Shown here piece by piece: positions 8,926-16,917 of a stretch of 64,000 nt of DNA. Where the stretch lies: assembly GCA_035570055.1 (NCBI GenBank), contig DATMLM010000094.1, positions 57,017 through 121,016 on the forward strand. Reading direction: 5' to 3'. The number at the start of each line of letters is the position of its first letter. The stretch's first letter is position 1. The notes under the pieces are model-generated. The model was not told the origin of the DNA. It saw nothing but the letters and a program-made list of their open reading frames with translations, and searched no databases. A program made the position numbers and the translations under genes. Source of the stretch: DASRDS01 sp035570055. GTDB lineage: Bacteria > Gemmatimonadota > Gemmatimonadetes > Gemmatimonadales > Gemmatimonadaceae.

Positions 8926-9354
8926 TTATGTGCTCGCGCAGCGGGTGACGACTGTCTGGGCGTCCTGTTTCACCGCGGGCGAAGCATATTCCGGGTCTTC
9001 CGTCGGCCCACGCTTCGTCTCGTGTGTCGAGAGCGTCCCAGCTTGGACCTTCAGGGTCGTGGTACCACTCGAGTCGTTCCGAGCCTTGACGATCTCCACC
9101 GTCAGGACATCGGCACGCCCGACCTCGTCAACATCCGGACCTTCTGCTTTGAGCGAGTACTTGCGCCGGGCCTCGAACCGGCCACCGTTGGAGTCGTTGC
9201 TGACCAACGAGTACTTGAGCGCCCGGACGCTCGCGGCCGCGCAGCCGTAGAGATCGGGCGCGAAGGACTTGGTTTGCACCTTCGTCGTGGGCCACAGCGT
9301 TGCCCCGCATGCGGCAACGGCCAGCACCATCAGGAGGAACACAGCTCGACGCAT
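8926..9354 (-). CDS. Small predicted lipoprotein
   Basis: A 142-aa protein from the ATG at 9354 (a TTG nine bases upstream is possible). The N-terminus MRRAVFLLMVLAVAACG has a lipobox (VAAC), so it should be lipid-anchored. The mature part is small and polar, with two further Cys residues (YGCAAAS and the C-terminal TRCAS) that could pair. I do not recognise the family. It sits between the TPR protein gene, which ends 10 bases upstream, and the aquaporin gene, which starts 4 bases downstream. Confidence 0.75.
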   Translation of the reverse strand: MRRAVFLLMVLAVAACGATLWPTTKVQTKSFAPDLYGCAAASVRALKYSLVSNDSNGGRFEARRKYSLKAEGPDVDEVGRADVLTVEIVKARNDSSGTTTLKVQAGTLSTHETKRGPTEDPEYASPAVKQDAQTVVTRCAST

Positions 9355-9364
9355 GCCCGACAAT

Positions 9365-10402
9365 CTAGACGTCGAATGCGGCAGCGGCGAGGGCGTGGAT
9401 AGAGGCGGCGACGCGCTGGACCGCCGGTGGATACGTTGTCGCGCGCGGGGCGCGTGCCGTGGGCGACTGAGCGGGGGTCGTCAGTGCCGCCTCGGCGCGC
9501 AGCATGACCTCGTTCAGTCCGTACCGCTCGGCGATGTCGCGTGAGCGCGAGTACGCTTTTATTGCCGCGGTGTCGCCGAACCGTCTCAGGCCTTCGCCGA
9601 CGAACAGATGATAGTACGCCGCGTGTCTCGGAATCAGCGGCTCCGCGGCGAGCATCTGGCGATAGTGCTCGAACGTGACGCGATCGCTTTCGCGTTGGGC
9701 CATGTCGAGCAGATTGATCGTCGCCGCGGTGCGCGCGGCGGGACCGGCCGCGCACGTCCGGCAGAGTAACAGCGCATCGCGCGCGACCTCGGTCAGTCCG
9801 AGGTCACCAAACGCGCGCGCCATGTCGATCAGGACACGATCGCGTTGTGCGGGGTCGGTATATAAATGAAACGCCTCGTAGAGATCGGCGACCGCGATCT
9901 CGGGAGAGCCTCGATCGTGCGCGATGGTTGCGCGATCGTGCTTGGCGCGCGCGACGACATCGACGAGCGCGCGATTCGTGGCCACGAGTGACTCGGCCTC
10001 GAGCACTACGGCCTCGAGCATATCGGCGGCCGCGGGGAGATTCCCGCGATAGAACACGACCACGGCGGAGCCAATGCGCGCGAGCAGCGTGCGCCGCACA
10101 TCGCGGAGCCCGTGGGCCATGCTGGCTGCTGCGGCGTATGCGTCGGCGGCGGGGCCTAGGCGTCCCGCCATGCGCAGGCAGAAGCCGAGGTGCCGATTGG
10201 CGTCGGCGAGGAGATCGCGGTCGGTTGGGGCGGCCGCGCCGATCGCGGCGCGGTAGGCGGCAATGGCGTCATCCCATGATTCGCTGCGGCGGTGCCGATC
10301 GGCATCGGCCAGTCTCAGGTGCACCGACTGGGTGTCGTCTTCGGAGCGCGGTGCATCGGACAAGCGAAGCGTCAGAGACGCAATCGGCGACATCGGACAC
10401 AT
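9365..10402 (-). CDS. TPR-repeat protein, paralogue of the lasso-side TPR protein
   Basis: A 345-aa soluble helical protein built of degenerate TPR repeats (for example NRHLGFCLRMAGRLGPAADAYAAA, LYEAFHLYTDPAQRDRVLIDMA). No signal peptide is visible. It is clearly related to the C-terminal half of the protein at 20421-21878: both share the words GLCLRM/GFCLRM, LYEAF.LYQD/LYTD...RDR, HAA.Y.LFVGEG..RFG and a C-terminal TP.V.R...(A/S)I.ALA segment. TPR domains mediate protein-protein contacts; the pair bracket the sigma/FecR/TonB-receptor/lasso region, suggesting a shared regulatory job. It lies 45 bases after the AgmX-domain gene on the same strand. Confidence 0.8.
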   Translation of the reverse strand: MCPMSPIASLTLRLSDAPRSEDDTQSVHLRLADADRHRRSESWDDAIAAYRAAIGAAAPTDRDLLADANRHLGFCLRMAGRLGPAADAYAAAASMAHGLRDVRRTLLARIGSAVVVFYRGNLPAAADMLEAVVLEAESLVATNRALVDVVARAKHDRATIAHDRGSPEIAVADLYEAFHLYTDPAQRDRVLIDMARAFGDLGLTEVARDALLLCRTCAAGPAARTAATINLLDMAQRESDRVTFEHYRQMLAAEPLIPRHAAYYHLFVGEGLRRFGDTAAIKAYSRSRDIAERYGLNEVMLRAEAALTTPAQSPTARAPRATTYPPAVQRVAASIHALAAAAFDV

Positions 10403-10447
10403 AACATCGGCGTCGCCGACGAGATTGGCAAGCCGCTCCGCGGCTCG

Positions 10448-11692
10448 TCAGGGTGCAAAGGTGACGGTGAACTCGTGTGCGCTCGGCGTCGACGCTGGTG
10501 GGAACATCCACGCCATCACTCGTGCGCGCATGCACGACTCGGCCTCGGTACCGCCCGCACCAGACCAGTGGTGGTGCACGAAGGTCGCGGCGCCGACGTC
10601 GCCCGTGGTACGGATCGCGAGACGCACGGCGATTGAACCGGTCAGGGCTGGGTTCACTTTCAAGCCAAATTCCGAGTAGCAAAGGTCCAATTGCGACTGC
10701 CATTGCTTGACGAGGTTGGCAACTGTCGACGGTGCGAGTTTCGTGGCATCGGTCGGCCCGACGGTGATCGTCATGGCGGCCGCGGGCTTGGCGATGCTGC
10801 CGGCGCTCGTACGGCGTAACGGCGCAGTCTCTGCCGCTTGGGGCGCTGGCTTCGGCTTCGTCACTTTTGCGATTTTCGTGGGAGCGACTGGAGCTGCCAC
10901 GACCGGAGTTGGCGCGGGAGTTGGCGCTACCGGAGCTGCCACAACCGCCGGCGTCGGAGTCGCTGGCGCCACTTCGGCCTCGGGTGCAGGCGCAGGTGGC
11001 GTGTCAGCCGCAGCGACCTCTGGCGGAGCCGCGGGCGCCGCGGGCGCCGTGGCTAGGACAACAGGCACTGCGGGCGGGGGCGAGTCGATCGCCGCCGTGT
11101 GCGGCGTAGCGACGGGTGCGGCGGCCGGAGCGGCGGGGTGGGCAGCCGCTGGTGCCGCGGTCACAGGTGCCGGCGCGGCCGCTGGCGTTGCTGGCGGAGG
11201 TGCCGCGCTCGCGGTTTGCGTGGCTCGCGATGCTTTCGCGGTCGCCCGGAGAATCGGCAGGACCTCCCGGAGCGATTGCCCGTTCATGAGGAACGTGATG
11301 CCGTCGGGCCGCACGCCGCCGAGTCGGACGGCGAGCGCGACCGAGTCGCCCGCGCGCATGGGCTCGAGCGCGATGTCGCTGTCGCCGAGCATGATCGCGC
11401 CGGTGGCAGTTTGCCCGGCGAGAACGTGGTCGCCGAGGTCGGCCCATTTATCGGCGTCCTCGGGCGTGATGATCACCGCGTGCGCGAACGCGCTGCGATA
11501 CCCGTGGGAGGCGTAGACGGAGATCGCGCCGGTGGGCGCGACGCGGATCCAGACCATGGCGTCGCCCGCGCGCCAGGAACCGGTCTCTGTCTCGCGTAGC
11601 GTTGTGGGTGTCGCCAACGACGGCTTCGCCGCTAGTTGCGCGTGCGCCACGTGCGCGAGCATGCAGGCGCCGAGTATGAGCCGCGTGGTCAC
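10448..11692 (-). CDS. Exported Ala/Pro-rich protein with AgmX/PglI (TonB-like) C-terminal domain
   Basis: About 414 aa from the GTG at 11692, which has a strong GGGGAGGAG ribosome site about 8-10 bases upstream; an earlier start at 11737 would hide the signal peptide (VTTRLILGACMLAHVAHA). After a globular N-terminal part of about 140 residues comes a 150-residue Ala/Pro/Val-rich linker, then a C-terminal domain (SQLDLCYSEFGLKVNP..GSIAVRLAI, ending EFTVTFAP) of the AgmX/PglI type seen in periplasm-spanning energy-transducing or motility proteins. The two Cys residues in LDLCY and ESCMR are typical of that domain. It may reach across the periplasm, conceivably to work with the TonB receptor encoded nearby, but this is inference. 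Confidence 0.8.
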   Translation of the reverse strand: MTTRLILGACMLAHVAHAQLAAKPSLATPTTLRETETGSWRAGDAMVWIRVAPTGAISVYASHGYRSAFAHAVIITPEDADKWADLGDHVLAGQTATGAIMLGDSDIALEPMRAGDSVALAVRLGGVRPDGITFLMNGQSLREVLPILRATAKASRATQTASAAPPPATPAAAPAPVTAAPAAAHPAAPAAAPVATPHTAAIDSPPPAVPVVLATAPAAPAAPPEVAAADTPPAPAPEAEVAPATPTPAVVAAPVAPTPAPTPVVAAPVAPTKIAKVTKPKPAPQAAETAPLRRTSAGSIAKPAAAMTITVGPTDATKLAPSTVANLVKQWQSQLDLCYSEFGLKVNPALTGSIAVRLAIRTTGDVGAATFVHHHWSGAGGTEAESCMRARVMAWMFPPASTPSAHEFTVTFAP

Positions 11693-12028
11693 GTGCGCGC
11701 TCCTCCCCTCACGTCCGTTCGGCGGCCGGACTGGCATAGCGCGCCCGAATAGCTCAAGCGCGCGTTAGCCTCCAGAGCTTTGCGACGCCGCCTTTCGGCG
11801 GGTGTGCCGTTATCGCGGGCCCGTCCCCTCGGGAGGGGCCGGAGCGCGAGCTCTCAACGGGCTCAACATTAGGCGCCGGAATACCCCGCACAAGCCCTTG
11901 CTGAGGTTGCTTCCTGGCGACCCCGGCTTTGCGCTTCGTAACGACGTTCACCCGGTCACGTTGTCCGCACGTCTATACGTAGTCGGGGCGTGGCGAGCGT
12001 CTCTAGAGCATTGAGGAGGACTCCCACC
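11693..12028. promoter_or_regulatory. Divergent intergenic region with hairpins
   Basis: About 335 bases separate the divergent AgmX-domain and 67-aa genes. I see two short GC-rich hairpins, CCGCC-TTTC-GGCGG near 11785 and CCCCTC/GAGGGG near 11825. Promoters for both directions must lie here, but no clean sigma-70 boxes stand out. The plus-strand ribosome site GAGGAGG near 12011 is clear. Confidence 0.35.
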
Positions 12029-12232
12029 ATGTATTGGATCTACCGAGCATTCGATACGACGGATCGGCCGATCTTCGAGGCGCGCGTGCGCGCCGAGACG
12101 GAGATGGTCGCGTACTTCGAGGGGCTACGGCATCTCGCGGAGGCGATGCGTGCCGACCGGTTGCCGGGTCGGCGGGCGCGTGATCTCGTCGAGCCGGTCG
12201 TTGAGTTGAGTTTGCCACATACTGCTGCGTAG
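12029..12232 (+). CDS. 67-aa protein of unknown function preceding the sigma factor
   Basis: A short ORF starting at the ATG at 12029 behind a very good ribosome site (GAGGAGG, about 9-11 bases upstream). The protein is soluble and charged, rich in Arg and Glu (MYWIYRAFD..., VRAETEMVAYFEGLRHLAEAMRAD), and probably helical. There is no signal peptide, no Cys and no known motif. It ends 16 bases before the ECF sigma factor, so it should be co-expressed with it. It could be a small modulator of the sigma/anti-sigma switch, but nothing in the sequence proves this. Confidence 0.65.
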   Translation: MYWIYRAFDTTDRPIFEARVRAETEMVAYFEGLRHLAEAMRADRLPGRRARDLVEPVVELSLPHTAA

Positions 12233-12248
12233 CGAGTGAGGGTGTTCT

Positions 12249-12956
12249 ATGTTCTCCGCGTCAGATGACTCCCGCCGTCCTCCGTTCCGTCACCGGCAGC
12301 AACCGGTGAATCGCCGGCCGCGATTCGAAGCGTCCGCCGTGCAGCACGGGGGCGCCATGGATCAGGCGTCGGCCGATCGCCAGTGGATCGATGGGATTCA
12401 TCGCGGCGACGAGACCGCGTTCCGCGATGCGTTTCTGCATTATCAGCCATGGCTTGTCAATATCGCCTATGCGCTCGTGGCGTCGGAGGCGGACGCGCAG
12501 GAGATTGTACAAGAGGTCATGCTGAACTTGTGGACGAAGCGGACGACGTTGTCGGTGCGGCAGTCGCTCGTTTCGTATTTGTACGCGGCCGTGCGGAAGC
12601 GGGCGATTTCGGCGCTCCGGCGGCGTCGTGTGGAGCGCATCTGGATCGCGCGCGTGCTCCGATCGAATGGGACGTTCGGTCCCGGGCCGCTGCCGGAGAA
12701 TCCGGAGCGACTGCCGGTCGAGTCGGAGCTCGCGGTTGGCGAATTGCAAGCGGCGATCGCGCGGGCGGTCGCCAAGCTGCCGGGGCGGCGGCGCGAGACG
12801 CTCGTGTTGCATCGGGTTGGGCAGATCACCAATGCTCAGATCGCGGAGCTCATGGGCGTGTCGATTCGTACGGTGGACACGCAGTTGCATCAGGCGTATG
12901 CGACGCTTCGTAAAGAGTTGGCGCCGTGGTTGCCGACTCCGGGACGGAATACGTAG
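12249..12956 (+). CDS. ECF-type RNA polymerase sigma factor (FecI-like)
   Basis: A sigma-70 family protein of 235 aa from the ATG at 12249, or 199 aa from the internal ATG at 12357 (MDQASADRQW), which fits the usual family length better. Region 2 is seen in FRDAFLHYQPWLVNIAYALV...DAQEIVQEVMLNLW and region 4 in ARAVAKLPGRRRETLVLHRVGQITNAQIAELMGVSIRTVDTQ, a helix-turn-helix for -35 recognition. It is followed by a FecR-type anti-sigma and a TonB-dependent receptor, the standard cell-surface signalling trio that switches on receptor expression when ligand is bound. Confidence 0.92.
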   Translation: MFSASDDSRRPPFRHRQQPVNRRPRFEASAVQHGGAMDQASADRQWIDGIHRGDETAFRDAFLHYQPWLVNIAYALVASEADAQEIVQEVMLNLWTKRTTLSVRQSLVSYLYAAVRKRAISALRRRRVERIWIARVLRSNGTFGPGPLPENPERLPVESELAVGELQAAIARAVAKLPGRRRETLVLHRVGQITNAQIAELMGVSIRTVDTQLHQAYATLRKELAPWLPTPGRNT

Positions 12957-13008
12957 ATAGCGGGTCTCATGCGTCTATATATGTGTTGAACCTCCGAGAG
13001 ACGGACAC

Positions 13009-14064
13009 ATGACTGACGAATACGGACCGGACGATCCGCGGTGGGAGGCGGTGCACCGCTTTCTCGATGGACTGAGTCCGCTGCCGGAGCGGCGCCAGGT
13101 CGAGCGCTGGATGTCGGACGATCTCTCGGTGCAGCGCTACATCAAGGCGCACAAGAAAGTCTGGTCGATGATCGGGCGGCGCATTGGGGCGAGTCCGGTC
13201 GATCCGGAAGATGCGTGGGAGTCCGTACAAGATCGTATCGCCGAGCACGACCGGCGCGATCGGTTTTCGTTGCCTGGGCGCGGGATCGAGCATCTGCGCG
13301 TTGTGGACGGCGGGCTTGCTGAAGGCATGCCGCGCCGGCGCATTCCGTGGCGTGTGATCTCGGCGAGCGCTGCGGTTCTTTTGATCGGGACGACGTACGT
13401 CGTCGTGAGAGTTGCTACTGGGCCGTCGGTGGCGGTGAGTTATGTGGCGATGCGTGGTGAGACGCCGCATGAGCAGCGGTTGCCTGACGGCACACGCGTC
13501 GTGCTCGCGCCGGACAGCCGGCTCTCGTTCGCGATCGATCGCGCGGGGGATCACGTCGCGACGTTGGTCGGCGAGGCATCGTTTGCCGTCGAGCATCGCG
13601 CGGATCGCGTTTTTCTCGTGCGCGCCGGGGACATCGAGACGCGGGATCTCGGCACCGAGTTCGACGTGCGCGCGTATCCGGGTGGAGATGCGCGGGTGGC
13701 CGTCAAGAGCGGGCGGGTGTCGGTGCGGACGCCGTACGGGACCGAGGTGCTCGATGGCGGACGTTTGGAACAGGTCGACATCGCGGCGCGCGCGGTGCGT
13801 GTGACTGCGGTGAGCTCGGCGTACTTCGACTGGACAGCCGGACGATTGGCGTTCACGGATACGCCACTTCGCGAGGTCGCCGAGACGATCGGACGAAAGT
13901 ACAATCTCGACATCGAGATCGCGGACGCCGGTCTCGCCGCCGTTCCAGTCACGATCACTGTCGCTGACGGCACAGTGGAGCACACGCTCGGGCTGCTCAC
14001 GCAGACGGTTGCTGGTCTGCAATACAATCTCGCCGAGCATAAGGTTCAGCTATTCCGGCAATAG
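13009..14064 (+). CDS. FecR-type transmembrane anti-sigma factor
   Basis: 351 aa. The cytoplasmic N-terminus (about 1-110) would hold the sigma factor; one membrane helix lies near 115-136 (SASAAVLLIGTTYVVVRVA). The periplasmic FecR domain follows (LPDGTRVVLAPDSRLSFA, LVGEASFAVEH, DLGTEFDVRAY, VAVKSGRVSVRT). The last 90 residues are an STN-like (DUF4974) domain, FTDTPLREVAETIGRKYNLDIEIAD, which matches the STN domain of the receptor encoded next. It starts 52 bases after the sigma gene. It should pass a signal from the receptor's plug or STN region to the ECF factor. Confidence 0.93.
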   Translation: MTDEYGPDDPRWEAVHRFLDGLSPLPERRQVERWMSDDLSVQRYIKAHKKVWSMIGRRIGASPVDPEDAWESVQDRIAEHDRRDRFSLPGRGIEHLRVVDGGLAEGMPRRRIPWRVISASAAVLLIGTTYVVVRVATGPSVAVSYVAMRGETPHEQRLPDGTRVVLAPDSRLSFAIDRAGDHVATLVGEASFAVEHRADRVFLVRAGDIETRDLGTEFDVRAYPGGDARVAVKSGRVSVRTPYGTEVLDGGRLEQVDIAARAVRVTAVSSAYFDWTAGRLAFTDTPLREVAETIGRKYNLDIEIADAGLAAVPVTITVADGTVEHTLGLLTQTVAGLQYNLAEHKVQLFRQ

Positions 14065-14126
14065 AGAACCTGATGTAGTGTGGGGGGCTTAAAGATGCAT
14101 CCCCACCTCATTGGGAGGCCTAAGTC

Positions 14127-16730
14127 CTGGCCTGCACCGCCCGGCGGTTCGCTCTATTGCTTCTCGCCGCTTCCGTCCCATTGGGGGTGGAGCGCTTGCG
14201 CGCGCAAACTCTGGCGAGTTCCGGAGCGACTCCGCTGGAGCGGGTCGTCAACGTCGACCTGCGTGACGCGACCGTGCGTGAGGCGCTCGATGAGATCCAC
14301 CAGTCGACTGGCGTCGACTTCAACTTCGAGACGCTGGTCGTCAACTCGCTTGCCCAGAGAGTCACACTCCACGACTCCCGCACCACGCTAGCCCGCGCCC
14401 TCGGCTTCGTTCTACGCGGCACCGGGCTCGTCGCGCAGCCTTTCGACTCGGCCATCATCGTCCGACAGGCTCCGCCGTCCGTCGTCCGGGGGCGAGTTCT
14501 GAACTCGCATACCGGCGCTCCTATCCCTGGCGCCACGATCGTCATCGTGGGCCTCTGGCACCATGGGGTTACTACGGACAGCGGGTCGGTCCGTATGGAC
14601 TCGGTGCCGAATGGCACCTTCACCGTCCAGGCGCGCCTTGTCGGCTACCATCCCGTGTCCCAGACGGTCACGGTCACTGAGAACAGCCGGCAAACTGTCG
14701 AGTTTCGCGTCGAGCAGTTTACCGGTGAGCTCGAACGGGTCGTTGTGACCGGAACGGTTACGCCCACTTTGGTGGCCGACATACCAACGCCCATCAGCGT
14801 CATCACCAGTGACGAGATGCAGGAGCAGCACCTGACCCGAGTCGACGAGATCTTCCGTGGTCAGGTCCCGGGGAGCATCGCTTGGGACCAGGGCAAGGAC
14901 GATTACTACAGCACAATTAGCGTGCGCGGCATCAATTCGTTCAACATCAACAACATCAAGACGTACATCGACGGGGTCGAGGTTGCGGATCCCGCGTATG
15001 CTGCTGTCGATGTCAACAGTATCGATCACATAGAGGTCATCCGCGGCCCCGAGGCTTCGACGATCTACGGATCGGATGCCAGCGGAGGTGTGATGCAAAT
15101 CTTTACCAAGCATGGCGAGCGGGCGACCGACCATCCCACGCTCGACGCGTCAGTTGCTGAGGGCATCGTCCAAGATCCTGCGCAGCCCGGCGCCGCACTG
15201 CAACAGAAGTACAGCGTATCATTGGAACGGGCGCACGGTGATGCGAGCTACGACCTAGGCGCGTCTTATCGCCACGTGGGTGACTGGCTCCCTGGCTACT
15301 ATTCGTCAGACCCCAGCGCCTACGCCGGAATTCACCTCGATGAGCGGCCGGTCTCCGTTCAACTCTCGGCTCGTTATCTCGAAAGGACATTCCCGGCCAT
15401 TGAGTCGCCGGCTCTCATCGCCACGGGTATCCCGGCGTTCGGGAAGCCGCAGAACGTTACGGACATGGAACGGGAAGAGACGTACGGACTCAATCTCGTC
15501 TATCGTCCTCTCGAAGCGTGGACACATAGCCTCACGATCGGTTACGACCGCTCCGAGCTCGAAGAAACGCGCACGTCGCCACAACACACGAGCCCCGCCG
15601 ACACGTTACTCGCATCATTTGACCAAGCTAGCGCCAAGGCGTCCATCGCTTACAACTCGTCCGTGCATGTTCCAATTGGCCGGGGTTGGGATGCAGTAGC
15701 AACAATCGGGTTCGATCACTACGAACGTACATCGGATCAAGTTGGTCTCTCACAATTACCCGCGGTCGTAGGATTCGCGTCCTCCCCGGCCGCAACTATC
15801 AACCGCAATCCCGTCAGCAATACGGGCGGTTTCGGTCAGATCCAGATCGATGTGCTGGAGCATCTATTCCTGACAGGTGGACTGCGCGCTGACGTCAACA
15901 ATGGCTTCGGCCCGCATTATGGTGTGGCGCTGGCGCCTCGAATCGGAGCTTCCTTCGTTCAACCCTTGGGTGATGTGGTTTTTAAGGCGAGGAGCTCATA
16001 CGGATCGGCGATCCAACCCGGCCTATCGGCGCAACGTGATTCCGCGACTCTTATGGGAGCGATTCAGCGCGCGAATTCGGTGCTGGCACCTGAACGTCAA
16101 GACGGTGGTGACGGCGGACTCGATCTCGAGTTCGGCCACTCCGGATCGTTCTCGGTCACGTATTACAACCAGCGAGCGCACGATCTGATCATTCACGAGC
16201 AAGTAGCAGTGACACAAGGAACGCCGATCTTTCAGTATCAAAATCTTGGCGAGATCAAGAACGAAGGGCTGGAGGTAAGCGGAACAGTTACCTGGCCACT
16301 CGTGCGCTTGACCGCGCAATACTCGTACACATCCAGCAAGATCATCAAACTCGGAGGCGACACGACCGGCTCCTACCGTGTGGGCGACCAAGCGCAACTC
16401 GTGCCACTGACGTCAGGTGGGATGACGATGAGCGTCACACCGTGGCGGGGCGCGGATATTGGTGCCGGGGCGACGTACATTGGTTATTGGACGAGCATGG
16501 ACGTCGTGAAGGAAGTGCTGCCCGCGGATTCGCTGCTTACACCTCGTCAGGAACTCAAGCGTTGGCCTGGCTTCGTCAAGCTGCGGCTCACGATTGACCA
16601 GCAATTCAGCCGGCGCCTCTCGGGTTGGATCAGCGTCGATAACCTGACCGACAACCACGCAGTCGAACAACTTGCATCGTTTGTGACGCCCGGACGCACG
16701 ACCACCCTTGGCCTTCGCGTCCAGTACTGA
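14127..16730 (+). CDS. STN-domain TonB-dependent receptor, likely lasso peptide or siderophore-like receptor
   Basis: An outer-membrane receptor of about 867 aa. In order: signal peptide ending RLRAQ; STN domain (LRDATVREALDEIHQSTGVDF); a CarboxypepD-reg-like domain (GRVLNSHTGAPIPGATI); plug (ELERVVVTGTV, ISVITSDEMQEQHLTR, SVRGINSFNINNIKTYIDGVEV, IEVIRGPEASTIYGSDASGGVMQIFTK); then a beta-barrel ending in TTLGLRVQY with a terminal aromatic. The start appears to be a CTG at 14127. It has GGGAGG 8 bases upstream and restores a full signal peptide n-region (ACTARRF); the first canonical start, the TTG at 14157, has no ribosome site and truncates the signal. The gene converges on the lasso operon and follows its sigma/FecR pair. 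Confidence 0.93.
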   Translation: MACTARRFALLLLAASVPLGVERLRAQTLASSGATPLERVVNVDLRDATVREALDEIHQSTGVDFNFETLVVNSLAQRVTLHDSRTTLARALGFVLRGTGLVAQPFDSAIIVRQAPPSVVRGRVLNSHTGAPIPGATIVIVGLWHHGVTTDSGSVRMDSVPNGTFTVQARLVGYHPVSQTVTVTENSRQTVEFRVEQFTGELERVVVTGTVTPTLVADIPTPISVITSDEMQEQHLTRVDEIFRGQVPGSIAWDQGKDDYYSTISVRGINSFNINNIKTYIDGVEVADPAYAAVDVNSIDHIEVIRGPEASTIYGSDASGGVMQIFTKHGERATDHPTLDASVAEGIVQDPAQPGAALQQKYSVSLERAHGDASYDLGASYRHVGDWLPGYYSSDPSAYAGIHLDERPVSVQLSARYLERTFPAIESPALIATGIPAFGKPQNVTDMEREETYGLNLVYRPLEAWTHSLTIGYDRSELEETRTSPQHTSPADTLLASFDQASAKASIAYNSSVHVPIGRGWDAVATIGFDHYERTSDQVGLSQLPAVVGFASSPAATINRNPVSNTGGFGQIQIDVLEHLFLTGGLRADVNNGFGPHYGVALAPRIGASFVQPLGDVVFKARSSYGSAIQPGLSAQRDSATLMGAIQRANSVLAPERQDGGDGGLDLEFGHSGSFSVTYYNQRAHDLIIHEQVAVTQGTPIFQYQNLGEIKNEGLEVSGTVTWPLVRLTAQYSYTSSKIIKLGGDTTGSYRVGDQAQLVPLTSGGMTMSVTPWRGADIGAGATYIGYWTSMDVVKEVLPADSLLTPRQELKRWPGFVKLRLTIDQQFSRRLSGWISVDNLTDNHAVEQLASFVTPGRTTTLGLRVQY

Positions 16731-16758
16731 CGGGAGCGGTGACTTGCCGCCCCCGTCA
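16728..16758. terminator. Hairpin between receptor and lasso precursor (bidirectional terminator)
   Basis: TGACGGGAGCGG and CCGCCCCCGTCA pair over 12 positions with one mismatch and a 7-base loop (TGACTTG). The left arm starts on the receptor's stop codon. It lies exactly between two convergent genes and may end transcription from both sides, though a clear U-tract is lacking. Confidence 0.55.
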
Positions 16759-16768
16759 GAACCTTGGC

Positions 16769-16888
16769 CTAGAAGTGATATCCGGCTACCGGCTCGCCAG
16801 CCTGAGTGACGGTCCCGAGGGTGACAGCCGCCACGCCCGACTGCATAGCGCTCGGCGCAACATAGCCCTGCTTGATGGTGCTGTGCAT
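16769..16888 (-). CDS. Lasso peptide precursor (A)
   Basis: A 39-aa precursor translated directly from the DNA. The leader carries the RRE-recognition pattern YxxP....xxG (YVAPSAMQSG, residues 9-18) and ends VTL, placing the near-universal Thr at position -2. The predicted core is GTVTQAGEPVAGYHF (15 residues): Gly1 provides the N-terminus and Glu8 the side chain for an 8-residue macrolactam ring, with a 7-residue tail PVAGYHF whose Tyr/His/Phe could act as plugs. The monoisotopic mass I calculate for the cyclised core is about 1514.7 Da. An ATG at 16888 follows GGGAGA about 12 bases upstream. It lies 29 bases after the cyclase gene, last in the operon. A frame opening further upstream (from 16978) is rejected because it overlaps the cyclase. 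Confidence 0.9.
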   Translation of the reverse strand: MHSTIKQGYVAPSAMQSGVAAVTLGTVTQAGEPVAGYHF

Positions 16889-16917
16889 TGTCTTGCTTTC
16901 TCCCAGATGAGTTGGTT

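Noticed and set aside
14095..14391. ATG at 14095 as start of the TonB receptor
   Set aside because: It is in another frame and gives a protein without a signal peptide or domains.
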